Assembly: GCA_016784705.1 (NCBI GenBank)
Contig: JADHUD010000031.1
Span: 1 to 14,192, forward strand
Source: Spirochaetia bacterium
GTDB lineage: Bacteria > Spirochaetota > Spirochaetia > JABMQR01
Length of the DNA: 14,192 bases
Direction: 5' to 3'
The position numbers and the translations under genes are program-made. This document shows positions 5,319 to 13,259 of the stretch, in pieces. Every line of letters starts with the position of its first letter. The first letter of the stretch is position 1. The notes under the pieces are model-generated. The model did no database searches and was not told the DNA's origin. It saw only the letters and a list, made by a program, of their open reading frames with translations.

Positions 5319-5566
5319 CATACACTGAATCCAAAAATTTTTGACTCATAAGAACATGAACAATAAGGACAAAACAGTTTGCACGGATTCCATTCTTTTC
5401 AGTTATTTTGTACTATATCGGAGAAGTCTCTGAGGATAATCAGAGAGAATACGCTGCGCAAAAAAGTACGCTCAGTACTGAGCAGAAAACTGCTGCAGCA
5501 CAGCCCCGCATACGCTGAAGGCTTAGCATAATCATATCCCCGGGATTATTCCGGGGTTTTTTTTAT
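5319..5566 (+). ncRNA. Structured leader RNA of the pur operon, probable attenuator or riboswitch
   Basis: The stretch from the predicted transcription start to the end of the terminator is about 250 nt. Hairpins visible by eye are: TCTCTGA/TCAGAGA (5427-5446) with loop GGATAA; GCTCA/TGAGC (5470-5483); AGCAG/CTGCT (5481-5494), which shares bases with the previous one and so competes with it; GCTGA/TTAGC (5514-5527); and the terminator at 5538-5564. AGCCCC (5502-5507) could pair with GGGGTT (5553-5558) and open the terminator. The purL ATG lies only 38 bp beyond the terminator, leaving no room for a second promoter, so operon transcription should depend on read-through. I find no match by eye to the purine, PRPP/ppGpp, tetrahydrofolate or glycine riboswitch cores, nor to 6S, SRP, tmRNA or RNase P RNA. 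Sensing of a purine-related signal is inferred from position only. Confidence 0.55.
5538..5564 (+). terminator. Intrinsic terminator in the purL leader
   Basis: CCCCGG (5538-5543) pairs with CCGGGG (5551-5556) around GATTATT, followed at once by eight T (5557-5564). It is a strong rho-independent terminator by structure. Its position between the promoter and the first pur gene marks it as a regulatory (attenuator) terminator rather than the end of a gene. Confidence 0.88.
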
Positions 5567-5603
5567 TTTACCAATAAATTTTGATCTTTTTGTGGAGAGC
5601 TTA

Positions 5604-7919
5604 ATGTCACAGATTACCCAGCATACTATTGATTTTTCTCTTAAGAGTGATACAGAGACAGCTGCAGTTCTCAAAGAATATAACATCGGTCTCACCGTTC
5701 TTGAAGCACGCAAGCTTCAGGACAAAATCCTTAAAAGAGCACCAACCCTCTCCGAACTGATTCTGTTCGGTATAGAGGGCTCGGAACACTGCTCGTATAA
5801 GAGCAGCAGACCCTATCTGAAACTGTTCAACACCGAAGGTCCGGATGTCATCCTTGGAGCTAAAGAAGATGCCGGGATCATCCGAATTGCACGCGACAAC
5901 ACAGGAAAAGGCTATGGAATAGTAATGAGTCACGAATCCCATAACCATCCCAGCCAGCTTGTTCCCTATGAAGGAGCAGCTACCGGTGTCGGTGGAAATG
6001 TTCGTGATGTGTGCTGCATGGGAGCTGAAGTTATTGCCGTCGCAGATGATCTGCGATTTGGATCCCTCGACATTCCTTCAAACAAATGGATTTATGAGGG
6101 AGTTGTTTCCGGTGTAGCCGGGTATGGAAACCCTTTAGGAGTACCGAATCTCGGCGGAGGCGTACAGTTCGATTCCGGTTATAACGAAAACTGTTTGGTT
6201 ACGGTAGTCTCATTGGGTACAGTTGATGAAGATGCAATTATTCACTCCTTCGCACCGGAACATGCAGATGGACATGATATTATCCTTGTCGGCAAACCAA
6301 CAGACAACAGCGGTTTCGGCGGAGCAAGTTTTGCCAGCTTCGAGCTTGATGAAGAAAAAAAAGAGATGAACAAAGGAGCCGTTCAGGAACCGAATGCCTT
6401 TCTCGGCCGGCACATGATCAAAGCATCAACTGAATTATTCAGCATCCTGAAAAATATGCATGCCATAGACCGTGTCGGTTTCAAGGACCTTGGAGCCGGC
6501 GGCATTGCCTGCGCCAGCGTGGAACTTGCCGACCCCTCGGGATACGGGGCATTTATAGATATTGACAAGGTGCATACTGCAGGACCAGGGTTTGAACCGC
6601 ATGTCATCCTTTGCGCTGAAACACAGGAACGCTATATGTGGGTATCACCTCCGGATCTTACCCCGATAATTCTGAAACATTATAACGAAACCTATGCTCT
6701 GCCGGAAATTTCCCGCGGCGCCGCAGCTTCAGTTGTGGGTAAAATTACCGATGCTGTAGACTATATCGTCATAGCAAACGGGGTTGAGATCGTTCACGCA
6801 CCTGCCTGTGAAGTGACCAAAGGATTTCTCTATCATCGGGAAGTCGGTAATTTGCCGGAAAAACCTATCGAACCTGACATCCCGGAACCGGAGAATTATA
6901 CAGAAACCCTGCTGCGTATTCTCAGTCACGAGAATGTAGCCGATAAATCGGTACTCTTTGAAAACTACGACAAGCAGGTTCAGGGCAGAACCCTGATAGA
7001 TGCCGGAGATGGAGATGCCGGAGTACTGACTCCCTATAATGAACCACGGTATCCTGCTGAAATCAGAAATATCGGCATAACACTAACCACTGATCAGAAT
7101 CCAAGGCAGAATAAAATTGACCCCTATCAGGGAGCGGTAAATGCTGTTGCAGAATCATTCTGCAATACTGCAGCTGCCGGAGCACGATCCATTGCTCTTT
7201 CAGATTGTCTCTGCTATGGGAACCCGGAAAAACCGGATCAGATGAGACTATTTGTTGAGGGCTGCAGAGGGGTGGCCGACGCGTCCAATGCCTTGGGAAT
7301 ACCCGTAATTGCCGGAAATGTCTCTTTGTATAATGAATCAGGAAACGGATCTATCCCGCCTAGTCCAATGATATCGGTTTTGGGCAAACTGGAAGACGCT
7401 TCAAAGTCTCTAACCTATGCCTTTAAAAGAGAGAACTCGTTTCTTCTTCTTATTGGTGATCGGAAAGATGAGTGCGGTGGAAGTATCTATTATGATCTGC
7501 ATGGAGAAATCGGCGCAGCCATCCCTACTCCGGATTTAGAGAAACTAAAATCAGCCGGTGAGGCAATCGTACAATGTGCGGAAAAGAACCTGCTGCTCGC
7601 CTGTCACGACATTTCAGAGGGTGGTATTGCTGCGGCACTGGCAGAAATGGCTATAGCTTCCGGAATCGGATTCAGTGTCGATATACCGGGAAATCTCCGG
7701 GAAGATAAAAAAATCTTCTCGGAATCTTTCGGTTTTATTCTTGAGTGCATACCGGATCAATTACCGCAGATACAGAAAATCTTCTTAAAAAAGAGTGTGC
7801 CGGTAGAAATTATCGGTACAACTAATGATTCCGGTACAATAACCATAAGCAGCTGTATATCCTGTTCAGTCAAAGAGGCGGCTGAGGCATGGTACGGCGG
7901 ACTTCGGAATAAACTATAA
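5604..7919 (+). CDS. purL: FGAM synthase catalytic subunit PurL (small type)
   Basis: PurL converts FGAR, ATP and ammonia to FGAM, the fourth step of purine synthesis. At 771 residues it is the small form that lacks the glutaminase and PurS domains, which are supplied here by the purQS product. Visible motifs include EHCSYKSSRPYL (about 61-72, with catalytic His62), SHESHNHPSQ (109-118), the nucleotide-binding GAATGVGGNVRDVCCMG (124-140), KDLGAGGIACASVELA, GNVSLYNES and, near the end, HDISEGGIAAALAEMA, as expected for the duplicated ATP-binding halves of the family. I place the start at ATG 5604, 6 nt after GGAG (5594-5597). An in-frame GTG at 5592 is possible but overlaps that ribosome binding site. 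It is the first gene of the operon and follows the attenuator terminator by 38 bp. Confidence 0.97.
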   Translation: MSQITQHTIDFSLKSDTETAAVLKEYNIGLTVLEARKLQDKILKRAPTLSELILFGIEGSEHCSYKSSRPYLKLFNTEGPDVILGAKEDAGIIRIARDNTGKGYGIVMSHESHNHPSQLVPYEGAATGVGGNVRDVCCMGAEVIAVADDLRFGSLDIPSNKWIYEGVVSGVAGYGNPLGVPNLGGGVQFDSGYNENCLVTVVSLGTVDEDAIIHSFAPEHADGHDIILVGKPTDNSGFGGASFASFELDEEKKEMNKGAVQEPNAFLGRHMIKASTELFSILKNMHAIDRVGFKDLGAGGIACASVELADPSGYGAFIDIDKVHTAGPGFEPHVILCAETQERYMWVSPPDLTPIILKHYNETYALPEISRGAAASVVGKITDAVDYIVIANGVEIVHAPACEVTKGFLYHREVGNLPEKPIEPDIPEPENYTETLLRILSHENVADKSVLFENYDKQVQGRTLIDAGDGDAGVLTPYNEPRYPAEIRNIGITLTTDQNPRQNKIDPYQGAVNAVAESFCNTAAAGARSIALSDCLCYGNPEKPDQMRLFVEGCRGVADASNALGIPVIAGNVSLYNESGNGSIPPSPMISVLGKLEDASKSLTYAFKRENSFLLLIGDRKDECGGSIYYDLHGEIGAAIPTPDLEKLKSAGEAIVQCAEKNLLLACHDISEGGIAAALAEMAIASGIGFSVDIPGNLREDKKIFSESFGFILECIPDQLPQIQKIFLKKSVPVEIIGTTNDSGTITISSCISCSVKEAAEAWYGGLRNKL

Positions 7920-7948
7920 AAAACAGCCAATAGTAAGGAGCTTTATAG

Positions 7949-9037
7949 ATGAGTGTTGATTATACATCAGCCGGTGTGAATATTGAGGCCGGAAATCTTG
8001 CAGTTGAAAAAATAAAAGATCTGGCTGCTTCCACCTTCACCCCGCAGGTTTTAACCGGGCTGGGTAGTTTCGGTGCCTTTTATGATCTGGGAGAGGTTCT
8101 CCGTAACTATAAACACCCGGTACTTGTCCAAAGCATAGACGGCGTCGGGACTAAAATAATTGTCGCCGGGCTTGCCGGGAAATATGACTCAATCGGAAGG
8201 GACCTGCTTAGTGCCTGTGCAAATGATATTGTGGTACATGGAGCAAAACCGCTCACCTTCCTGGATTATATTGCAAACGACACCCTGGACCCCGATGTGG
8301 TAGCAGAAATTGTCAGCGGTATGGCTGCAGGCTGCCGGGAAGAAGGAATCAGCCTGATAGGCGGGGAAACCGCTGAAATGCCGGGCACCTATCTTCCGGG
8401 AGAACATGATCTTGTGGGGATTGTAACCGGTGTTGTCGAAAAAGATGCTATTATTAACGGAGCCGATGTCCAGCCTGGTGATATCATCCTTGCAGCCGCC
8501 TCTAGCGGACTGCATACCAACGGATTTTCCTTAGCCCGAAAAGTACTGTTTGAAATAGCCGGACTCACTGTTAACGATATTCTGCCGGGATCCGGCGAAG
8601 AGGGAACTCCCCGGACAGTGGGCGATGCACTGCTTGAACCGCATATAAACTACACCTCTTCTGTTCACGCTCTGCTGAAAACAGGAATCACGGTTAAGAG
8701 TATGGCACATATTACCGGAGGAGGACTTATAGAAAATGTTCCCCGCGTAATACCGAAAACAACCAATGCAGTTTTTAACCCTGAATCCTGGCCTGTCCCA
8801 GGGATTTTCAAAGCCATCCAAAAACTGGGCGGTATCGATCTGCGGGAAATGTACCGGGCATTTAACATGGGAATCGGACTTACGGTAATAGTTCCTGCCA
8901 ATGAGAAAGATACGGCACTAGCCGCTATGCATAAAACTTTCAAAATGCCGATTTTTGAGATTGGCTATATTACTGATGGAACAGGAAAAACCGTCTTAAC
9001 CGGAATAGACAATGCGCACAAAGGAGCTGGCAGGTGA
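7949..9037 (+). CDS. purM: Phosphoribosylformylglycinamidine cyclo-ligase (AIR synthetase)
   Basis: PurM closes the imidazole ring, turning FGAM and ATP into AIR. The 362-residue length is slightly above the usual 345. Family motifs are DGVGTK (64-69), GGETAEMPG (138-146), HTNGFS (189-194) and HITGGG (254-259), all part of the ATP-grasp-like PurM fold shared with PurL. The start ATG follows AAGGAG (about 7935-7940) with normal spacing, 29 bp after purL. Its TGA stop overlaps the GTG start of purQS in a GTGA junction, so it is likely coupled to the next gene. Nothing unusual is seen in the protein. Confidence 0.97.
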   Translation: MSVDYTSAGVNIEAGNLAVEKIKDLAASTFTPQVLTGLGSFGAFYDLGEVLRNYKHPVLVQSIDGVGTKIIVAGLAGKYDSIGRDLLSACANDIVVHGAKPLTFLDYIANDTLDPDVVAEIVSGMAAGCREEGISLIGGETAEMPGTYLPGEHDLVGIVTGVVEKDAIINGADVQPGDIILAAASSGLHTNGFSLARKVLFEIAGLTVNDILPGSGEEGTPRTVGDALLEPHINYTSSVHALLKTGITVKSMAHITGGGLIENVPRVIPKTTNAVFNPESWPVPGIFKAIQKLGGIDLREMYRAFNMGIGLTVIVPANEKDTALAAMHKTFKMPIFEIGYITDGTGKTVLTGIDNAHKGAGR

Positions 9038-10359
9038 AAATAGGAATTATAGAGTTTCCCGGAACAAACTGTGAAAGGGAAGCTGCTGCTGCGGTAAGAA
9101 GAGCCGGCATGACTCCCGTTCCATTCAGGTGGAACAAAGACCCGCAGGAGCTTGAAAAACTTGACGGTTATCTTATAGCCGGTGGATTCAGCTACGAAGA
9201 CAGAAGCCGGTCAGGGATTATTGCCGCCCTAGACCCCCTCATACCCAGCATTAAACGGGAAATCGAAAAAGGGAAACCCATAATCGGCATCTGTAACGGA
9301 GCCCAGATTCTCCTTGAAACCGGAATGGCTCCCGGACTTCCCGAATATCATCTTGGGGCGGCTCTTGCAGACAATAGAAGGGTGAAAAACGGCAGCCTCC
9401 TTGGAACCGGTTTTTATAATGCATGGGTACACATAACTTTTACGAATGCACCCGAAAATTGTGCATTTACATCAGAACTCACCCAAGGCCGAACAATGCA
9501 TATTCCCGCAGCCCATGCCGAGGGCAGATTCATCATTCCGGAACCACTGCTGAATACAATGATTTCACAAAACATGACACTCTTCAGGTATTCCGATGAA
9601 CAGGGAATTATTGATGAAGAGTTCCCGGTAAACCCGAATGGATCGGTATATAACATTGCCGGAATCTGTAATCCTGCAGGAAATGTCCTGGCACTCATGC
9701 CGCATCCTGAACGGACTGAAGCAGGTGATAAAATCTTCATCTCTATGCGGAAATACATTGAGAAACGAAAAAGTACCCATATTGATATACAACAGATTAA
9801 CCGGAAAATCCTCACAGTGAAAGAGATACCTGAAACCGCGAATAGCGTGGACGCCAGTTATCAGTGCCCTGAAAAAGCTAAAGAAATTATTGTGGAACTT
9901 ATAATTACGGATAACGAGGCAGTCTCAGTTGAAAATGCCCTGCGGCATCGAAATATCCCGGTAACCATCCGCCGAAGAACCCATTGGGAGCTCTCTTTTG
10001 CCGATACTGCAATTACACCTGAAGAAAAATCTGCTGCAGCAGAACAGGCTGAAGCCAGCGGAGAACTCTATAACGCCAACAAGGAGTCTACATGCACCGC
10101 AGCTGACATCAACCTCCCTCTCTCCCGGACACTGCTTATACGTGATTTTGCAGGTGAGGATACGTTAGGAGAGCATAAAACTCATGCCCTGAAAAACTGG
10201 TTTGGAATTTCCGGCATTTCCCGGGTACGGCACAGCACGCTCTGGACAATAATTCCCGACTCTCAGGACCAGAAAGAAGCGGAAGAGATTTGTGATGCCG
10301 CTGAGAAAACTCATATCTTTTCAAACCCCTATGCAAAAAGGAGCTATTTCTATGAATAA
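9034..10359 (+). CDS. purQ: FGAM synthase glutaminase PurQ fused to two PurS-like domains
   Basis: Residues 1 to about 246 are PurQ, the class I glutamine amidotransferase that feeds ammonia to PurL. The nucleophile Cys87 lies in GICNGAQ, and the His224/Glu226 dyad in MPHPERT. PurQ is normally about 220-260 residues, but this protein has 441. After a linker rich in polar residues, two repeats follow. Residues about 283-351 (KEIIVELIITDNEAVSVENA, later ELYNANKE) and about 366-440 (ALKNWFGISGISRVR, later EAEEICDAA and IFSNPYAKRSYFYE) each have the strand-helix-strand-helix pattern of PurS, including the closing N-P motif in the second. PurS normally acts as a dimer bridging PurQ and PurL, so the two repeats may form a built-in pseudodimer. 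The start is GTG, 8 nt after AAGGAG; the gene overlaps purM by 4 nt and purC by 8 nt. The PurQ part is certain; the PurS assignment is by pattern and context. Confidence 0.9.
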   Translation: MKIGIIEFPGTNCEREAAAAVRRAGMTPVPFRWNKDPQELEKLDGYLIAGGFSYEDRSRSGIIAALDPLIPSIKREIEKGKPIIGICNGAQILLETGMAPGLPEYHLGAALADNRRVKNGSLLGTGFYNAWVHITFTNAPENCAFTSELTQGRTMHIPAAHAEGRFIIPEPLLNTMISQNMTLFRYSDEQGIIDEEFPVNPNGSVYNIAGICNPAGNVLALMPHPERTEAGDKIFISMRKYIEKRKSTHIDIQQINRKILTVKEIPETANSVDASYQCPEKAKEIIVELIITDNEAVSVENALRHRNIPVTIRRRTHWELSFADTAITPEEKSAAAEQAEASGELYNANKESTCTAADINLPLSRTLLIRDFAGEDTLGEHKTHALKNWFGISGISRVRHSTLWTIIPDSQDQKEAEEICDAAEKTHIFSNPYAKRSYFYE

Positions 10360-11371
10360 AAAAACTGTACCCGTTACCGAAAACACCTTGGATTCTTACC
10401 GGAAAATCATAACCGCCGCACTGAGCACGTGCCTGACAGAAACCAGCTTACCTCTGCCGGGAAAAGTGCGGGGAAAAGTCCGTGATTCCTACACCCTGGG
10501 TGATAAGATGGTATTTGTTACTACAGACCGGCAAAGTGCCTTTGACCGGGTTCTTGCATCAATTCCTTTCAAAGGACAAGTTTTGAACCTTACCAGCGCC
10601 TGGTGGTTTGAACGCACGCGCCATATCATCCCCAACCATTTGATAAGCATACCCGATCCCAATGTCACAATTGGAAAAAAGTGTACGGTATTCCCAATTG
10701 AATTTGTTGTCCGGGGTTATATAACCGGAACAACCGATACTTCGCTCTGGACTCAGTACAGCAAGGGGGTAAGAAATTACTGCGGCATCAGCTTTCCTGA
10801 AGGACTGCAGAAAAATGAAAAGCTTACCGAAAACATCCTAACCCCGACCACAAAAGAAGCAGCTCATGACCGTCCCATCTCACCGGCTGAAATTGTTTCC
10901 GAAGGCTGGATGACACAGGCTGATTGGGATTCTGCATCAAAAGCTGCCCTGGAGCTGTTTGCGTTCGGACAGCAGGAAGCGGCAAAACGCGGACTGATTC
11001 TTGTAGATACTAAATATGAGATGGGTAAGGACACAAAGGGAACCATCACCCTGATTGATGAGATCCATACGCCGGATTCCAGCAGATACTGGTTGTCAGA
11101 AACATACAAAGAACGTCTGGCTGAAGGATTGGAACCGGAAAATATCGATAAAGAGTTTCTCAGATTGTGGTTCAGGAAAAATTGCGATCCCTATAATGAC
11201 AAAGTACTTCCTGAAGCCCCGGAAGAGCTTGTTACCGAACTCTCTCTGCGGTACATTCAGCTCTATGAGATGATTACCGGGAGTACCTTCTATTTTCCAA
11301 CTCCTGAAGAGCTGAAAGTTACGGCTGCGGAAAGACTTGCAGCAAATATTAAAAAAGTAAACTTACGTTAA
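10352..11371 (+). CDS. purC: SAICAR synthetase
   Basis: PurC joins aspartate to CAIR using ATP to give SAICAR. The 339-residue protein is of the longer type, compared with about 235-240 in many bacteria and nearer to the yeast enzyme at about 306. Motifs include GKVRGKVRDSYTLGD near the N-terminus, TTDRQSAFDRVLASIPFKG, EFVVRGYITGTTDTSLW, the substrate loop PTTKEAAHDRPIS, and LILVDTKYEMG followed by LIDEIHTPDSSRYW. I chose ATG 10352 because AAGGAG (10338-10343) lies 8 nt upstream and the usual family start follows. The frame is open 20 codons further back, but that part is the tail of purQS in another frame. It overlaps purQS by 8 nt and is 23 bp from purE. Confidence 0.96.
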   Translation: MNKKTVPVTENTLDSYRKIITAALSTCLTETSLPLPGKVRGKVRDSYTLGDKMVFVTTDRQSAFDRVLASIPFKGQVLNLTSAWWFERTRHIIPNHLISIPDPNVTIGKKCTVFPIEFVVRGYITGTTDTSLWTQYSKGVRNYCGISFPEGLQKNEKLTENILTPTTKEAAHDRPISPAEIVSEGWMTQADWDSASKAALELFAFGQQEAAKRGLILVDTKYEMGKDTKGTITLIDEIHTPDSSRYWLSETYKERLAEGLEPENIDKEFLRLWFRKNCDPYNDKVLPEAPEELVTELSLRYIQLYEMITGSTFYFPTPEELKVTAAERLAANIKKVNLR

Positions 11372-11394
11372 ATTCTTATACAAGGCGGTATAGT

Positions 11395-11811
11395 ATGGAA
11401 AAAATTGTAATAATCATGGGTTCAGAGTCAGATGGTCCTCATGCTGAGAAGATAACCACAAAACTTGCTGACCTCAATTACCAGGCGGATATATTTGTTG
11501 CTTCAGCACATAAACAGCCGCGCAGGGTATTGGAGATAATTGAAAATCACGCAAAAGAGCAAGCCCTTGTATACATAACCATAGCAGGACGTTCAAATGC
11601 ATTATCCGGTTTTGTTGCGGCAAACTGCAAATTCCCCGTAATTGCCTGCCCCCCTTTTACCGATAAGGTAGATATGCTGGTTAATATCCATTCAACCCTG
11701 CAGATGCCGAGCAGCACTCCGGTACTAACCGTTCTGGATCCGGGAAATGCAGCTCTGGCAGCGGTCAGAATCCTCAACCTGACAACTAACCTGACAAAGA
11801 GCATGGAGTAG
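11395..11811 (+). CDS. purE: AIR carboxylase, class II PurE
   Basis: This 138-residue enzyme is a PurE. The text ASAHKQP (36-42), IAGRSNALSGFVAANCKFPV (63-82) and ACPPF (84-88) agrees with the class II group, known from animals and from Treponema denticola, in which AIR is carboxylated directly by CO2. Class I enzymes, which act on N5-CAIR made by PurK, have SAHRTP and AGAGGAAHLPG in these places. No purK is present in the operon, which is consistent. The class II call is from sequence motifs; activity is inferred from family knowledge. The ribosome binding site is modest (AAGG at 11382-11385, 9 nt before the ATG), and the stop lies 2 nt before the purF start. Confidence 0.93.
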   Translation: MEKIVIIMGSESDGPHAEKITTKLADLNYQADIFVASAHKQPRRVLEIIENHAKEQALVYITIAGRSNALSGFVAANCKFPVIACPPFTDKVDMLVNIHSTLQMPSSTPVLTVLDPGNAALAAVRILNLTTNLTKSME

Positions 11812-11813
11812 TT

Positions 11814-13259
11814 ATGTGCGGAATCGTTGGAATTATATCTGATAAACCCGTAGCCGGAGAGATCTATGACAGTCTGATTCAGCTGCAGCATCGCGGACAG
11901 GATGCCGCAGGTATTATCACCTGCAATGAGCGGATGCATTTTAAAACCGGCCAGGGACTTGTACGTGATATATTTCAGGAACGGCACATGAAACGGCTTG
12001 AAGGGAATATGGGAATAGGCCATACCCGCTACCCAACCAGCGGCGGAAAAACCGGCAATGATGAAGTTCAGCCCTTCTGGACCAGTGTTCCCAACGGCAT
12101 TGCCTTTGCCCACAATGGGAATATTGTTAATTATGCAGAACTGCGGAGTGATGTAATCAATAACCGGAACAGATACCTGAACACCCATAGTGATTCAGAG
12201 ATGCTTATGCAGCTTTTTGCCGATATACTGCAGCAGTGCCTGGGGAATAATCTATCCAGCAAAACTCCCGATTCAACATTTTTCAATGCGCTCTGCTTTA
12301 CCGGATCAGAGCTCTTCAACCTGACACAGGGCGCAGCTTCAGCGGTAAGTATCATAAAAGACAGAGGACTTATTGCCTTTCGGGATCCGCATGGTTTACG
12401 TCCTCTGGTTATGGGTGAACGCACCTCTTCAGACAGCACTGCACCGGGACGGAAAGAGTATATATTTGCCTCTGAAGATACCATGTTCTACATGCTGGGA
12501 TTTAAACGGGTCAGGGATGTGATTCCCGGCGAAATAATTTTTATCTCCTGCAATGGAGAGATTCACTCCAGAGTTGTTGCACAAAAATCATTTACACCCT
12601 GTATTTTTGAGTATGTCTATTTTTCCCGGCCTGATGCAATGATTAATAATATCAGCGTTTACCGGTCCCGTCTGAGAATGGGAGAAAATCTGGGGAAAAA
12701 ATGGAAACGCGAATTCGGAGAGCTTCGTCCTGATGTAATCATTCCAGCCCCGTCAACTTCCAATACCATGGCTCTTGCAATGGCGCGGGAGCTGGGTGTA
12801 AACTACTCCGAAGGTCTGCATAAGAATACCTTTATCGGAAGAACCTTTATCATGCCGGATCAGGAGCAGCGGAAACAGTCCGTTCGGTACAAACTGGTCC
12901 CTCAAGAGCTGGAGATCCGCAATAAAGATGTCATGATTGTTGATGACAGTATAGTCAGGGGCACCACCAGCAAAGAAATTGTTATGATGCTCAAAGAGTT
13001 CGGTGCAGAAAAGATCTATTTCACCAGCGCCTGTTCTCCGGTTGTTGCCCCCTGTTTTTACGGTGTCGACATCCCGACCAGTGAGGAACTTATAGCTTCC
13101 ACACAATCAGTAGATGAGATCTGCACATACCTTGGAGTCGATCTTCTTATGTATCAGGATATTGAAGATCTTATTGAAGCAGTCATGAGAAAGGGAGATC
13201 ATCACATTGATATACCCTGCTATGCCTGCCTTGGAGGAAGCTACGTACATGAAGAGTAA
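11814..13259 (+). CDS. purF: Amidophosphoribosyltransferase, iron-sulfur type
   Basis: PurF makes phosphoribosylamine from PRPP and glutamine, the first committed step. The protein has 481 residues. Cys2 follows the initiator Met directly (MCGIVGI), so it would become the N-terminal nucleophile after Met removal, with no propeptide to cleave. The glutaminase half shows QLQHRGQD, GIGHTRYPTSG and AHNGNIVN; the phosphoribosyltransferase half shows MIVDDSIVRGTTSKE (PRPP loop about 376-387). Four cysteines match the positions of the [4Fe-4S] ligands of the Bacillus subtilis-type enzyme: Cys263 (PCIFEYVYF), Cys414 (PCFYG), and Cys469 and Cys472 (PCYAC). An oxygen-sensitive cluster is therefore likely. 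GGAG (11805-11808), within the end of purE, provides the ribosome binding site. Confidence 0.96.
   Translation: MCGIVGIISDKPVAGEIYDSLIQLQHRGQDAAGIITCNERMHFKTGQGLVRDIFQERHMKRLEGNMGIGHTRYPTSGGKTGNDEVQPFWTSVPNGIAFAHNGNIVNYAELRSDVINNRNRYLNTHSDSEMLMQLFADILQQCLGNNLSSKTPDSTFFNALCFTGSELFNLTQGAASAVSIIKDRGLIAFRDPHGLRPLVMGERTSSDSTAPGRKEYIFASEDTMFYMLGFKRVRDVIPGEIIFISCNGEIHSRVVAQKSFTPCIFEYVYFSRPDAMINNISVYRSRLRMGENLGKKWKREFGELRPDVIIPAPSTSNTMALAMARELGVNYSEGLHKNTFIGRTFIMPDQEQRKQSVRYKLVPQELEIRNKDVMIVDDSIVRGTTSKEIVMMLKEFGAEKIYFTSACSPVVAPCFYGVDIPTSEELIASTQSVDEICTYLGVDLLMYQDIEDLIEAVMRKGDHHIDIPCYACLGGSYVHEE

Noticed and set aside
5411..5500. Purine or glycine riboswitch core in the purL leader
   Set aside because: The GGAGA and TCTCTGA segments are suggestive, but the conserved junction sequences of either class are absent.
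5319..5566. 6S, SRP, tmRNA or RNase P RNA
   Set aside because: The long closing helix with a central bubble and the conserved sequence blocks of these RNAs were not found.
9414..9815. A 133-codon minus-strand frame within purQS
   Set aside because: Antisense to conserved PurQ sequence, with no family motifs or ribosome binding site.
11547..12188. A 213-codon minus-strand frame across purE and purF
   Set aside because: It lies fully antisense to two well-supported pur genes and has no recognised motifs; an ordinary antisense shadow.
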